A stretch of DNA of 64,000 nt from a bacterium HR33 (GCA_002923375.1 BEIJ01000001.1:1426001-1490000); one strand, 5' to 3'; shown: positions 43,580 to 52,864, counted from the stretch's first letter. Numbers and translations are program-made. Notes: a model not told the origin generated them from the letters alone.

Positions 43580-45283
43580 TCAATCCGCCCGGTACATGGT
43601 CTTCCCCCCTACCACGGTGCGCACTATCGGGATGTCTTTGAGCGTCAGCGGATCCACCTCGTGAGGATCCCGGCCCAGGATCACGAAGTCGGCCAGCTTG
43701 CCCGGCGTGATCGAGCCTTTGAGGTGCTCCTCGAACGAGGCGTAGGCGCCGTTTACGGTGCAGATCCGCAAAGCCTCTTCCACCGTTATCCGCTGGTTCG
43801 GCCCCCACTCCCGGCCGCGGAAATCCCGCCGGGTCACCATGCTCTGAAGGGCCATCATCGGCTCGTAGGGACCCGGCATGTAGTCGGACGCAGGAGCTAC
43901 CGGTATCCCGTAGTCCAGGAAAGACCGGTGCGCGAACATCCAGCGCATCTTCTCCTCGCCGTACTCGGCCCACTTGTCTCCGTGATAGTAAACGTAGGTG
44001 TAAAACGGCGTGGGGATCGCCCCGGTGGCCTTGATGCGGCGCAGGAGATCCGGATTCACCAGGGAACAGTGCTCGATGCGATGCCGGGGATTTATCTCTT
44101 TGGGCCACAGGTGGAGCACCCTCTCGTACGCGTTGAGCACCATGTCTATGGTAACGTCCCCGTTGGCGTGGATCCCGATCCTCCAGTCATTGCGGTGGGC
44201 GTCTTCCACGGCCTCGTGGATCTCTTCTTGGGTCATGGTAAGGATCCCGTAGTCGTTGGGCCGTCCCACGTAGGGCGTGCTCATTCGCATGGTGCGTTCC
44301 GAGGCGGAACCGTCGGCGGTGTACTTGACCGGCCCGATACGCAGCCACTCGTCCCCGAACCCGGTCCTCACCCCCGCGGCCTTGAGCCGCTGGTAGGTTT
44401 CGCCCCGCGGGAAGAAATACATGCGGAAGCGCATCTCGCCCGCGGCGTAGGCGTCTTGAAGTGCTATCAAAGACTCGTCGTTTCCTCCAGTCTGGTGCAC
44501 CGAGGTCAGTCCCGCCTTGGTCATCTGTTCCGAGATGAACTTTATTCCGGCACGCCTCGTGTCCCGGGTTATCTCCTCCCGCTTCCCCACGTTGTTGAAG
44601 ACCGCCCGCGCCCGTTCGGCCACCTTGCCGGTGAGCTCGCCGTTCTCGCGGTAGAACTTCCCTCCCGGCGGATCGGGGGTTTCCGCCGTGACGCCGGCCA
44701 GCTCGAAGGCCTTGCTGTTGTAGACCGCGGTGTGGCCTCCCCGGTGCGCCACCATCGCGGGATGATCGGGTACCGCCTCGTCCAGGTCTCTCCTCGTTAC
44801 CGGCCGATCTAACTTGGTGTCGTCGTACATGTAACCGGTCACCCAATAGCCCGGTGGTGTGGTGGCGGCCTTCTTGCGGAGCGCTGCCTTGACCTCTTCC
44901 ACCGTGCTCAGGTTCACGTTCACGCCGATCAGCTCGTTGACCCCGCTCGGATGGCAGTGGGCGTCGATGAACCCCGGAACGACCGTAAGACCCGCGGCGT
45001 CGATGACCTCCGTTCCTCGGGTTACCAAGTTTCTTATGTCGGACGTGCTCCCCACCGCCAGAAACCGTCCGTTCTTGACCGCGAACGCCTGCGCCCGCGG
45101 AAGCGCGTCGGCCATGGTATAAACTCTGGCGTTGATCACCACCATCTCCGGCCCGTGATCCGAAGGGCGCCGCTGCCGCTCAGGAGGCCGGATTCTCAGG
45201 CCGGGTGCCAGCTCTTCGACGTCTATCCCCAAAGCGGCTGCAAAGGCGACTGAAGACTCCAGAAACTCGCGGCGGGTAGGCAT
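43580..45283 (-). CDS. YtcJ-like metal-dependent amidohydrolase with Tat signal
   Basis: A 567-residue amidohydrolase of the YtcJ/exoenzyme regulatory family. The N-terminus MPTRREFLESSVAFAAALG holds a twin-arginine motif, so it is probably exported folded. Metal motif PGFIDAHCHPSG (H-x-H), GVTAETPDPPGG, GPVKYTADGS (metal-bridging Lys), IGIHANGD, PRHRIEHCSL and APASDYMPGP are all present. It ends a catabolic operon 16 bases after a sodium/solute symporter; a periplasmic amidase feeding the importer is a reasonable reading, but substrate is unknown. Confidence 0.88.
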   Translation of the reverse strand: MPTRREFLESSVAFAAALGIDVEELAPGLRIRPPERQRRPSDHGPEMVVINARVYTMADALPRAQAFAVKNGRFLAVGSTSDIRNLVTRGTEVIDAAGLTVVPGFIDAHCHPSGVNELIGVNVNLSTVEEVKAALRKKAATTPPGYWVTGYMYDDTKLDRPVTRRDLDEAVPDHPAMVAHRGGHTAVYNSKAFELAGVTAETPDPPGGKFYRENGELTGKVAERARAVFNNVGKREEITRDTRRAGIKFISEQMTKAGLTSVHQTGGNDESLIALQDAYAAGEMRFRMYFFPRGETYQRLKAAGVRTGFGDEWLRIGPVKYTADGSASERTMRMSTPYVGRPNDYGILTMTQEEIHEAVEDAHRNDWRIGIHANGDVTIDMVLNAYERVLHLWPKEINPRHRIEHCSLVNPDLLRRIKATGAIPTPFYTYVYYHGDKWAEYGEEKMRWMFAHRSFLDYGIPVAPASDYMPGPYEPMMALQSMVTRRDFRGREWGPNQRITVEEALRICTVNGAYASFEEHLKGSITPGKLADFVILGRDPHEVDPLTLKDIPIVRTVVGGKTMYRAD

Positions 45284-45299
45284 ACCGCACCTCCTTGAG

Positions 45300-46775
45300 C
45301 TACGATTCCTCGACGGCTCGCGCTACCGATTCCAACTCCGCGCCCGCTCCTTCGGGCGGCCGGGTCAGCAGGCTGACCAAAACGGTGGCGCCAAATCCGG
45401 CGGCAAAGCCCGGTATCATCTCGTACAGATCGAAGAAACGCTCTTTGAAGGCCACCGTCCAGATCACGGCGGTGAGGAACCCGGCGGCCATCCCGGCTAT
45501 CGCTCCCGCCCGGGTGGTGCGCTTCCAGAACAAGGAGCAGAGCACCACCGGAGTGAAGGCCGAGGCGAGTCCCGACCAGGCGAAGAGAACGAACCAGAAG
45601 ATTAGCCGGACTTCCTCGAGGGCGAACCAAACCGCCACCGCACCGATGACTGCGGTTACCCCTTTGCCGATCAGCGCCACGGTTTTATCCGAAATGTCCG
45701 GACGCCAGATCTTCTGCACCACGTCTCTCGCCACCGACGATGACGCCAGGATCAGCAGCGAATCGACCGTGGACATCGACGCCGCCAGTACGACCACGAG
45801 AAATATGCCGGTGAAGACGGCGGGGAACAGCTCCGCAGCCATGGTGGGAAGGATCGTTTCCTGGTCGGGCAAGCCGGGAAAGAGCGCCCGGCCCGCTATG
45901 CCGGCGAACACGGCTCCGAGATCGAACACTATGATGCAGATCACAGCAATCAGGCTGCCCTGGACTATCTCTCCGCGGTCCCGGGCGGAGATCCAGCGCA
46001 CCAAAAGCTGGGGAGCGCCCAGGAAGGCGAAACCCACGGCTACGAAGCCCAGGGCCCCCAGCACGCCGGAAAGTGACAGTCCAGCCGTTCCCATAGGCCT
46101 GAGCAACGCGGGATCGACTCGCTGCAGTGTCTCGAAGGTCGCGCTCCAACCGCCGGCGGCGCTGAATCCCACAATGGGAAGGACGAGCAGCGCGAGGAAC
46201 ATCAGTACCCCTTGGAGGACATCGCTATAGGCTACGGCCTGGAATCCTCCGACTGTTGTGTAGAAGAGAATGATCGCTGCTCCGATCAGGACACCCGCTC
46301 CGTAACTCGTTCCCGCGAACGATCCGAAGGCTTTCCCCATCGCGGTGAACTGGGCCGCAGTGTAAGCTGCGACCATGCTGACGATGATCACCAACCCCAT
46401 GAGCTGAAAAACGTGCTTGGTGTCCCGGAAACGCGCTTCCAAGTAGTCCGGGACGGTGATGGCGCCGTAGCGGTCGGTGTACTCTTTGAACCTGGAGGCC
46501 ACCAGGGTCCACCCTAGGGTGACGCCGAGCACTTCGCCCAGGACGACCCAGAGGGCGTGGATTCCCACCGCGTAGCCCATTCCGGTGAGGCCCAAGAGGA
46601 GCCAGGCGCTCTCGCCCGTTGCGTTGTTGCTGAAGGCGATTACCCAGGAAGGGAGCCGCTTGTCGGCTACGTAGTAGCCCGCCACGCTGCCGGTGCTCCT
46701 TCTTCCCAAAAGCCCGATCCCAAGCAAGATCAGGCAGTAAAGGCCGAGGACTAGGGTGACGGGTGGAAAGCTCAT
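45300..46775 (-). CDS. Sodium/solute symporter (SSS family, PutP-like)
   Basis: A 491-residue membrane transporter with about 13 hydrophobic helices. The SSS family features include YYVADKRLPSWVIAFSNNATGESAW near the N-terminus (sodium site region), YGAITVPDYLEARFRD, and VVLAASMSTVDSLLILASSSVARDVV (the Na2 site serines). It most resembles proline/pantothenate-type carriers; substrate is uncertain. ATG 46775 overlaps the stop of a 48-residue single-helix ORF (ATGA). Lies in an operon with an aminotransferase, a semialdehyde dehydrogenase and an amidohydrolase. Confidence 0.92.
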   Translation of the reverse strand: MSFPPVTLVLGLYCLILLGIGLLGRRSTGSVAGYYVADKRLPSWVIAFSNNATGESAWLLLGLTGMGYAVGIHALWVVLGEVLGVTLGWTLVASRFKEYTDRYGAITVPDYLEARFRDTKHVFQLMGLVIIVSMVAAYTAAQFTAMGKAFGSFAGTSYGAGVLIGAAIILFYTTVGGFQAVAYSDVLQGVLMFLALLVLPIVGFSAAGGWSATFETLQRVDPALLRPMGTAGLSLSGVLGALGFVAVGFAFLGAPQLLVRWISARDRGEIVQGSLIAVICIIVFDLGAVFAGIAGRALFPGLPDQETILPTMAAELFPAVFTGIFLVVVLAASMSTVDSLLILASSSVARDVVQKIWRPDISDKTVALIGKGVTAVIGAVAVWFALEEVRLIFWFVLFAWSGLASAFTPVVLCSLFWKRTTRAGAIAGMAAGFLTAVIWTVAFKERFFDLYEMIPGFAAGFGATVLVSLLTRPPEGAGAELESVARAVEES

Positions 46776-46918
46776 GGGCCTGGCCGGGCTGGCTGTGGCG
46801 CTCCGCGCCGGCGCGCCCGCGCTCGGTGACGAAGGTAGAAAGCAAGCTCCACGGCGAGGCCGATGCCGAAGGAGGCCAAAAGCAAAAGCCAGGCCGAAAG
46901 AGGCAACCCGGCTATCAC
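46772..46918 (-). CDS. Small single-span membrane protein coupled to the symporter
   Basis: A 48-residue ORF filling the space between the aminotransferase and the symporter. It has one hydrophobic helix (LPLSAWLLLLASFGIGLAVE) followed by an Arg-rich cytoplasmic-type tail (YLRHRARARRRGAPQPA). GTG 46918 is 7 bases after the aminotransferase stop, and the TGA overlaps the symporter ATG as ATGA, so translation looks coupled. Small one-helix accessory subunits are known next to some sodium symporters; that it belongs to such a class is inference. No strong ribosome-binding site is seen. Confidence 0.6.
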   Translation of the reverse strand: MIAGLPLSAWLLLLASFGIGLAVELAFYLRHRARARRRGAPQPARPGP

Positions 46919-46925
46919 TCGCGGC

Positions 46926-48254
46926 TCAGAGTTTTTCTTCCACCCGGCGGCAGGCTCGTTCCAGCCGTCCGAGGGCGTCGTCCATCTCCTCTTCGGTGAT
47001 GAGCATGGAAGGTCCGAGGCGGATCACGTGCCCGTTCAATCCCCCCACGCCCAGCAGGAGGCGCTCTTCTTTGGCCGCTTCCAAGAGCAGCTTGGCCTTT
47101 TGGGGACTCGGCGTCTTTTTGCGGGGATCGTCTACCAGCTCCATTGCCTGCATCAGCCCCATCCCTCGGACTTCGCCGATCCACTCGTGTTTGCGCTGGA
47201 GCGCTTCTAGACCCTTTCTCAGTTGCGCTCCTCGGGCGGCAGCTCGGGCGGGAGTGTTCTCCCGGACCATCACCCGGTTGGTGGCGATACCCGCAGCCAT
47301 GGCCACTGGGTTTCCTCCGAAGGTTGAGATTGTCTTGGCCTTCCACGCCTCCGCGATCTCGGGGCGGGTGATGGTGGCGCCCAAGGGGAATCCGTTGGCG
47401 ATAGTCTTGGCCATGACCATGATGTCGGGCTCTACCTGCCAGTGCTCGATTCCGAACCACTTCCCTCCGGTTCTTCCGAATCCGGCCTGGACTTCGTCGC
47501 AGATGAAGAGACCCCCGTAGCGGTGCACCACCTCCACGATACGCTGGAAATATCCCGGAGGAGGCACGATATAGCCTCCCACGCCCTGAATAGTCTCCGC
47601 TATGAACGCTGCGATCTTCCCAGTAGTGGTCGTGAGAATCGCTTCTTCCAAATCCTGGGCGTAGCGCTCCACGCAGGATTCGTCGCAGGGCGATTTGAAA
47701 GGACAGCGGTAGGGGTAAGGAGAGATCACGTGTTTTATTCCCGCAATGCTGGACGCCGCGGGCCGCCAGGAGGCGTGGGCCGTTAGATTCGTGGCCAGAG
47801 TGCTCCGGCCCGAGTAGGAGTAGCGCAGTGCGATGACTTCGCTCCGGCCGGTATACTGGCAGGCCAGCAGGATCGCCGTTTCCACCGCCTCGGTGCCGCT
47901 GTTGGTGAAAAAAGTTTTCTTGAGCCGTCCGGGAGCTATTTCTGCGAGCCGGCGCGCCATTTCCACCTGCTGCTCCGTGAGGTACAGCGTGGAGACGTGT
48001 CCCAGGGTGGCGACCTGCTCCTGGATCGCCTGCACCACCTCGGGATGGCAGTGGCCCAATCCGGTGGTGAGGATCCCGCTGAAGAAATCCAGAAATTCTC
48101 TTCCCTCGGCGTCGGTGACGAAGACTCCCTGGCCGCGCACCAGCACCAGGGGATCGTCATAGTAGGGAGGTGCGCACTGGAAGAGGAACTCCCGGTATCC
48201 TGCCTTTACAGCTTCGGCGCTGGTCTCCGCAGCGGCCATACGAGTTGCGCTCAT
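46926..48254 (-). CDS. Class III PLP aminotransferase (AGT2/omega-aminotransferase type)
   Basis: A 442-residue class III aminotransferase. Family motifs: FLDFFSGILTTGLGHCHPEV, FFTNSGTEAVETAILLA, FIAETIQGVGGYIVPPPGYF, LFICDEVQAGFGRTGGKWFG and the PLP lysine in VMAKTIANGFPLGATIT. It could be alanine-glyoxylate aminotransferase 2, beta-alanine/pyruvate or another omega-amino-acid transaminase. The adjacent semialdehyde dehydrogenase favours an omega-amino acid whose transamination gives a semialdehyde. ATG 48254 with AGAGG 9 bases upstream. Confidence 0.9.
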   Translation of the reverse strand: MSATRMAAAETSAEAVKAGYREFLFQCAPPYYDDPLVLVRGQGVFVTDAEGREFLDFFSGILTTGLGHCHPEVVQAIQEQVATLGHVSTLYLTEQQVEMARRLAEIAPGRLKKTFFTNSGTEAVETAILLACQYTGRSEVIALRYSYSGRSTLATNLTAHASWRPAASSIAGIKHVISPYPYRCPFKSPCDESCVERYAQDLEEAILTTTTGKIAAFIAETIQGVGGYIVPPPGYFQRIVEVVHRYGGLFICDEVQAGFGRTGGKWFGIEHWQVEPDIMVMAKTIANGFPLGATITRPEIAEAWKAKTISTFGGNPVAMAAGIATNRVMVRENTPARAAARGAQLRKGLEALQRKHEWIGEVRGMGLMQAMELVDDPRKKTPSPQKAKLLLEAAKEERLLLGVGGLNGHVIRLGPSMLITEEEMDDALGRLERACRRVEEKL

Positions 48255-48294
48255 CGGCTCTGCCTCTTTAGTTGCGGGTTTGTAGGTTGCATCC

Positions 48295-49758
48295 TCACCA
48301 TCTGGAAATTACTACTCGCTTGTCGGTGTAGAATTCGATGGCGTCCTTCCCCTGCGCCTTCAAGTCGCCGTAAAAGGAGCCGCGCGATCCCCCGAAAGGA
48401 AAGAAGGCCATGGGAGCCACGACCCCGATGTTGATCCCGATCATGCTGATTCCGGCGCGGTAGCGAAATTCCCGCGCCGCCTTGCCGCTGGTGGTGAACA
48501 GCGACACTGCGTTCCCGTAGCGGCTGCGGTGGACCAGTGATAGGGCTGCTTCCAAAGACGAGGCGCGGGCGATCCCCGCAACCGGACCGAAGATCTCTTC
48601 CTTCCCTATGGTCATCTCCGGCGTCACGTCCTCGAAGACCGTAGGGCCGATCCAGTTGCCTTCCGGGTAGCGCTCCACCCGCGCTCCCCGCCCGTCCAAA
48701 AGCAGCCGCGCCCCTTCCTGCTCGCCCGCGTGTATGTAGCCGATCACCCGCTCCCGGTGCCGCCGGGAGATCACCGGGCCCATGTCCGCGTCCTCCTCCA
48801 GGCCGTATCCCAGCCGCAGAGACGAGGCCGCATCCAAGAGGCGTTCCCTCATCGGCCGGTAGGCTTCACCCACCCCCACCACCACGCTTCCGGCAAGGCA
48901 GCGCTGCCCGGCCGAGCCGAAGAGGGACGATACCACCGCGTTGGTGGTGAGGTCGAGATCGGCATCGGGCAGCACGATGATATGGTTCTTGGCTCCGCCC
49001 AAGGCCTGGACCCGTTTACCATGCTCCGCGGCCTTGGCGTAAATGAAGCGTGCCGTCTCGCTCGATCCCACGAACGAGACCCCCTTGATATCAGGGTGCT
49101 CCAGTATCGCCGACACCGCCTCCCGCGCTCCGTGCACCACGTTCAGGACTCCGGGTGGAAGCCCTGCTTCCACGGCAAGTTCCACTACCAGTTGGTGAGT
49201 GAGGGGATCCTGCTCGCTGGGTTTGAGCACCACGGTGTTGCCCGTGGCGACCGCGTAGGGCCAGAACCACAGCGGAATCATCACGGGGAAGTTGTACGGT
49301 GTGATCACCGCGAAGACGCCGAGGGGCTGCCGGATGGTTTCGCAGTCGATGCCCGGCGCTATGTCTTCCAGGGTGTCGCCCATCATGAGGGTGGGAATCC
49401 CGCAGGCGTGTTCCACGTTTTCGATGCCCCGCTGGATCTCACCCAGGCTTTCCGAAAGGGTTTTCCCGTGTTCCCGGGTCAGGCTTTTGGCGAGTTCCGG
49501 TTTTTCCCGTTCCAGCAGCGCTTTCAAGCGGAAGAGCACTCGGGCTCGCTCTATCGCGGGCGTGCTGCGCCAGTCCGGAAAGGCTTCTCGAGCCGCCCTC
49601 ACTGCCCGGTCCACGTCTTCCGCGCCGGAGAGGGGAGTGTAACCCAGGAGCTCTGCGGTTGCGGGGTTTCGGACTTCCAGGCATTCGCTGGCCTGGGAGC
49701 GAGTCCAGCTCCCGCCGATGAAGTTCGGTATCGCTGTGGGTGGTTGGGTGGTGCTCAT
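48295..49758 (-). CDS. Methylmalonate-semialdehyde dehydrogenase (acylating)-like
   Basis: A 487-residue aldehyde dehydrogenase of the MmsA subfamily, which oxidises malonate or methylmalonate semialdehyde to acetyl- or propionyl-CoA. PNFIGGSWTRS, GVFAVITPYNFPVMIPLWFWP, VSFVGSSETARFIY, LGGAKNHIIVLPDAD, the catalytic Cys in FGSAGQRCLAGSVVV and FPFGGSRGSFYGDLKAQGKD are typical MmsA markers. ATG 49758 chosen; ATG 49770 would add MGRP. It lies 40 bases upstream of the aminotransferase gene, fitting beta-alanine or valine/thymine-type catabolism. Confidence 0.92.
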   Translation of the reverse strand: MSTTQPPTAIPNFIGGSWTRSQASECLEVRNPATAELLGYTPLSGAEDVDRAVRAAREAFPDWRSTPAIERARVLFRLKALLEREKPELAKSLTREHGKTLSESLGEIQRGIENVEHACGIPTLMMGDTLEDIAPGIDCETIRQPLGVFAVITPYNFPVMIPLWFWPYAVATGNTVVLKPSEQDPLTHQLVVELAVEAGLPPGVLNVVHGAREAVSAILEHPDIKGVSFVGSSETARFIYAKAAEHGKRVQALGGAKNHIIVLPDADLDLTTNAVVSSLFGSAGQRCLAGSVVVGVGEAYRPMRERLLDAASSLRLGYGLEEDADMGPVISRRHRERVIGYIHAGEQEGARLLLDGRGARVERYPEGNWIGPTVFEDVTPEMTIGKEEIFGPVAGIARASSLEAALSLVHRSRYGNAVSLFTTSGKAAREFRYRAGISMIGINIGVVAPMAFFPFGGSRGSFYGDLKAQGKDAIEFYTDKRVVISRW

Positions 49759-49781
49759 GGGTCTGCCCATAAATTGGCTTG

Positions 49782-50534
49782 CTACGCCCGGGGCCCGCCA
49801 GTCGGATCCGTCGCCCCGCCGAGGATCGCCAGTCCCACCTTGCGGTTCTCTTCGGGGTCGGTGGGCAGTTCCGACTCGGGTATCTCGAGGTAGCGGTCCA
49901 GCACGGCGAGGCAGGCGCGGATGGTGCTCGCCACTTCCCGGGAGCGGATCGCCTGGTCCAGATAAGGTGATTGACGCCGCCCCTCTACGAAGTCGAGGAG
50001 GGTGTTTAGCGCTTGCCTTATGGTTTCCTTGGGATGAGGCAATATCGCTGCCGGCTTGAACCAGCACTCCGCGTAAGGGCCGCTCTCGTCGGCCAGTTGG
50101 CGGGAGTAATCTTCGCGGATCCGGTCGATCAGGCGGACGTGGCGCTCGTTTTCGAGATCGAACGGTCCCGTGACCCCGGCGATCCGGTCGTCGGGGCGCC
50201 GGCGCCTTCTGGTGAAGGTTATGGACAGTGCGGCTGCCACGAGGCCTGCCAGCATTCCGCTGGCGTAGCCTGCGATCGCCCCCAGCCAGCCGAATTGCCA
50301 GCCGTATCTGAGCGATAGCAAGAGCGATCCCACGGCCGCTAGAAATCCTCCCCGGCGGTGCCAGGGGTCGGCGGGCTGCGGGATCGCTGCGCCGGTTGCG
50401 GATCTGCCGAGGGCCACCGCGCATCCCGAAACGACGGCTGCAGCGGTGAGTGCCCCGGTGATCGAGCCAGGGATACCTGCGCTCGAATACCCCACTATGG
50501 CCGCCAGCAACGCCGCTGCGACTAGAAACTGCAC
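49782..50534 (-). CDS. Membrane protein of unknown function, first gene of catabolic operon
   Basis: A 250-residue protein. Residues 1-110 hold about four hydrophobic segments rich in Gly/Ala, followed by an Arg cluster (TFTRRRRRPDD) and a soluble helical domain with HVRLIDRIREDYSRQLADE, HPKETIRQALNTLLDFVEG and RACLAVLDRYLEIPESELP. No named family recognised. GTG 50534 has CGGAGG 5 bases upstream; 23 bases separate it from the dehydrogenase. Its relation to the catabolic genes is positional only. Confidence 0.65.
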   Translation of the reverse strand: MQFLVAAALLAAIVGYSSAGIPGSITGALTAAAVVSGCAVALGRSATGAAIPQPADPWHRRGGFLAAVGSLLLSLRYGWQFGWLGAIAGYASGMLAGLVAAALSITFTRRRRRPDDRIAGVTGPFDLENERHVRLIDRIREDYSRQLADESGPYAECWFKPAAILPHPKETIRQALNTLLDFVEGRRQSPYLDQAIRSREVASTIRACLAVLDRYLEIPESELPTDPEENRKVGLAILGGATDPTGGPRA

Positions 50535-50761
50535 GCAGCCTCCGGGTCAGTGGTCCGGATCGTCGGGTTCTGCACAGCGCTGGGGCGAGCCGCGCCTGTT
50601 TTTCCAGGCTCCGCCGTGCACCAGTTCAATGTACCCTGAAAGTGCGCGGTCGGGGCCCGCGTGTATTGCATAATGTAAGTCGCGAGAACGCAATGAGACG
50701 GGGTTCGCCGGCTGCCGGTCTGCGCTCTCGGCGGGTCGGAGGTTGATGCGCCGGCGCGTGG
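50535..50761. other. Intergenic stretch without recognised gene
   Basis: 227 bases between the membrane protein start and the end of the hicA-like gene, both minus strand. It should hold the operon promoter; an A/T-richer patch TTGCATAATG near 50666 is the only promoter-like piece I can see. No ORF with protein-like character. Confidence 0.4.
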
Positions 50762-51004
50762 CTAGCCGAAGAGCCGCTTTAGCAGTTCGGTGCGCTCCAG
50801 CCCGAAGTGAGTGGCCACCTCGTCGAGGATGGCAGCGAGGGTGCCTACTCGGAGGTAGTCGTGGTCGGGTATGGTGATGTGGTGTTCACCTCCCTGCTGG
50901 GTCGTTAGGCGGAGGTGGCTGCCGGTCTGGCGAGTGATGCGGTAGCCAAGGATCGTGAGGGCGCGGGCGAGGTCGCGGCCGGATAGGTCCCGCGGCAGTC
51001 TCAC
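50762..51004 (-). CDS. hicA: HicA-family mRNA interferase toxin
   Basis: An 80-residue HicA toxin with the double-stranded RNA-binding-like fold. LPRDLSGRDLARALTILGYRI leads into the catalytic His region TRQTGSHLRLTT, then HHITIPDHDYLRVGTLAAIL, as in HicA proteins that cleave mRNA and tmRNA. Its start overlaps the stop of the upstream antitoxin gene as GTGA. In the common order for this subtype the antitoxin comes first, as here. Confidence 0.85.
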   Translation of the reverse strand: MRLPRDLSGRDLARALTILGYRITRQTGSHLRLTTQQGGEHHITIPDHDYLRVGTLAAILDEVATHFGLERTELLKRLFG

Positions 51005-51207
51005 GCCGCGATGATCTCGTCGCGGACGTAGTGAAGCCGGATGAGCTTGGGCAGGTGGTCGTCCTCAAAGTGGCAGCGCACGGCGTCGCGCACTTGGGCC
51101 CGCAGTCCCTCGAGGTCATCGGCTTCTGTGACAATTGCAGCGCCCACGGCGCGGGCAATGTAACCGCCCTCCGGTGCTTGCTCGACGACGAAGAGTATTT
51201 CGCTCAT
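51001..51207 (-). CDS. HicB-like antitoxin (short form, no DNA-binding domain)
   Basis: A 68-residue protein of the degraded-RNase-H HicB fold: EILFVVEQAPEGGYIARAVG, AIVTEADDLEGLRAQVRDAVRCHF. It lacks a C-terminal helix-turn-helix or ribbon-helix-helix, so it may neutralise the toxin without autoregulating. ATG 51207 has GAGGAGGG 6 bases upstream. Forms a two-gene toxin-antitoxin operon with the HicA-type gene. Confidence 0.8.
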   Translation of the reverse strand: MSEILFVVEQAPEGGYIARAVGAAIVTEADDLEGLRAQVRDAVRCHFEDDHLPKLIRLHYVRDEIIAA

Positions 51208-51395
51208 TCCAGTCCCTCCTCGCAAAATTAGCGCCCGCGTTGTGAGCGCGCGAGTCCCTTCTCGGACCTCGGTTCGTGTTGTGATGCTGAGAGCAGCGCC
51301 GCAGGACTACTTGTTCCCTCTGTGCAGGCCGCGTATGTTGCGGCCCTTGGCGGGCGTTACTGCCTCGGGCAATCACCGTGCGACGGAGGTCGACA

Positions 51396-52571
51396 ATGGC
51401 CGCAGTCAGGGTTCTGGTAGGCACGCGCAAGGGGGCGTTCATCTTGACCTCCGACGCCGGGCGCAGGCGCTGGAAGGTAAAAGGTCCTTTTTTCGGGGGC
51501 TGGGAGATCTACCACATAAAAGGTTCTCCCGCCGATCCTGACCGGATCTACGCCTCGCAGAGCAGCTCCTGGTTCGGACAGATAATTCAGCGCTCCAGCG
51601 ACGGGGGAAGAAGTTGGGAAACGCCGGGGGGCGGGCCGACGGTCTCGTCGGACGGCATGCCGCAGGGCGAGAGCAACAAGTTTGTGTACGACACTTCCCA
51701 GACCGGCGCTCCGCTCGGCACGCACCAGTGGTACGACGGAACCCAACATCCTTGGGAGTTCAGGCGGGTCTGGCACTTGGAGCCCTCTCCTGGCGATCCC
51801 GACACCGTGTACGCCGGGGTGGAGGACGCCGCTTTGTTCCGATCTACCGACGGCGGGCGGACTTGGCACGAGCTTGCCGGTCTCAGGGGGCACCGTTCGG
51901 CGTCGCAGTGGTCGCCGGGGGCGGGCGGAATGGGGTTGCACACCATCCTGATAGATCCGAGCCGGCCGGAGCGCATCTTCGTGGCGATCTCTGCCGCGGG
52001 GGCGTTCCGCACCGACGACGGAGGGGAGACCTGGAGGCCGATCAACCGCGGGCTCAAGTCGGACTACATTCCGGATCCCGACGCCGAGGTGGGGCACTGC
52101 GTGCACCGGATCGCGATGCACCCCTCTCGGCCCAACGTGCTGTTCATGCAGAAGCATTGGGACGTGATGCGGTCGGACGATGCCGGGGATTCCTGGTACG
52201 AGGTGAGTGGGAATTTGCCGTCGGATTTCGGATATCCGATCGAGGTGCATGCTCACGATCCGGAGACCGTTTACGTGATTCCTATCAAGAGCGATTCCGA
52301 GCATTACCCGCCGAAGGGGAGGCTGCGGGTTTATCGCAGCAGGACCGGGGGCAACGACTGGGAGCCTCTTACCAAGGGTTTGCCTCAGCGGAACTGCTAT
52401 GTGAACGTTTTGCGGGATGCCATGGCAATAGATTCGCTGGATCCCTGCGGCGTGTACTTTGGTACTACGGGCGGGCAGGTGTATGCTTCGGCCGACGCTG
52501 GCGACAGCTGGAAGCCTATAGTCCGCGATCTTCCTGCCGTGCTCTCGGTGGAGGTTCAGACGCTGTCGTGA
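51396..52571 (+). CDS. BNR/sialidase-like beta-propeller protein
   Basis: A 391-residue propeller of the WD40/YVTN/BNR-like class. Asp-box repeats are clear: [53 protein letters not shown]. There is no signal peptide and no sialidase catalytic Arg triad that I can place, so it is probably cytoplasmic and non-sialidase. ATG 51396 has GGAGG upstream. The stop overlaps the GTG of a MoaD/ThiS-like gene (GTGA), a pairing I recall in many bacteria though its function is not known to me. Confidence 0.85.
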   Translation: MAAVRVLVGTRKGAFILTSDAGRRRWKVKGPFFGGWEIYHIKGSPADPDRIYASQSSSWFGQIIQRSSDGGRSWETPGGGPTVSSDGMPQGESNKFVYDTSQTGAPLGTHQWYDGTQHPWEFRRVWHLEPSPGDPDTVYAGVEDAALFRSTDGGRTWHELAGLRGHRSASQWSPGAGGMGLHTILIDPSRPERIFVAISAAGAFRTDDGGETWRPINRGLKSDYIPDPDAEVGHCVHRIAMHPSRPNVLFMQKHWDVMRSDDAGDSWYEVSGNLPSDFGYPIEVHAHDPETVYVIPIKSDSEHYPPKGRLRVYRSRTGGNDWEPLTKGLPQRNCYVNVLRDAMAIDSLDPCGVYFGTTGGQVYASADAGDSWKPIVRDLPAVLSVEVQTLS

Positions 52572-52864
52572 TCCGGGTGGTGCTGCCGTATCATTTGCGA
52601 AATCTCGCCGGTGTCGAGTCCGAGGTGACGGTGGAGGTCGACGGGGAGGTCACGATTGCGGCCGTGCTGGACGCTCTGGAAGCCCGTTACCCGGTACTGA
52701 AGGGTACGATTCGGGATCATGCGACGGGGAGGAGACGCCCGTTCTTGAGGTTTTTCGCCTGCCAGCACGACTTCTCGCAAGATTCGATGGAGGTGCTGCT
52801 TCCCGCCGAAGTTGTCTTCGGGGCGGAGCCGTTTCTCGTAGTGGGCTCTCTGGCGGGAGGGTAG
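52568..52864 (+). CDS. MoaD/ThiS-family beta-grasp protein with C-terminal GG
   Basis: A 98-residue ubiquitin-like beta-grasp protein: [42 protein letters not shown], and a C-terminus VVGSLAGG. The terminal Gly-Gly is needed for adenylation and thiocarboxylate formation in MoaD/ThiS sulfur carriers. No E1-like enzyme (MoeB/ThiF) or molybdopterin/thiamin gene lies nearby. Translationally coupled to the BNR propeller gene. Might be a sulfur carrier or a protein tag for an unknown pathway. Confidence 0.85.
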   Translation: MIRVVLPYHLRNLAGVESEVTVEVDGEVTIAAVLDALEARYPVLKGTIRDHATGRRRPFLRFFACQHDFSQDSMEVLLPAEVVFGAEPFLVVGSLAGG

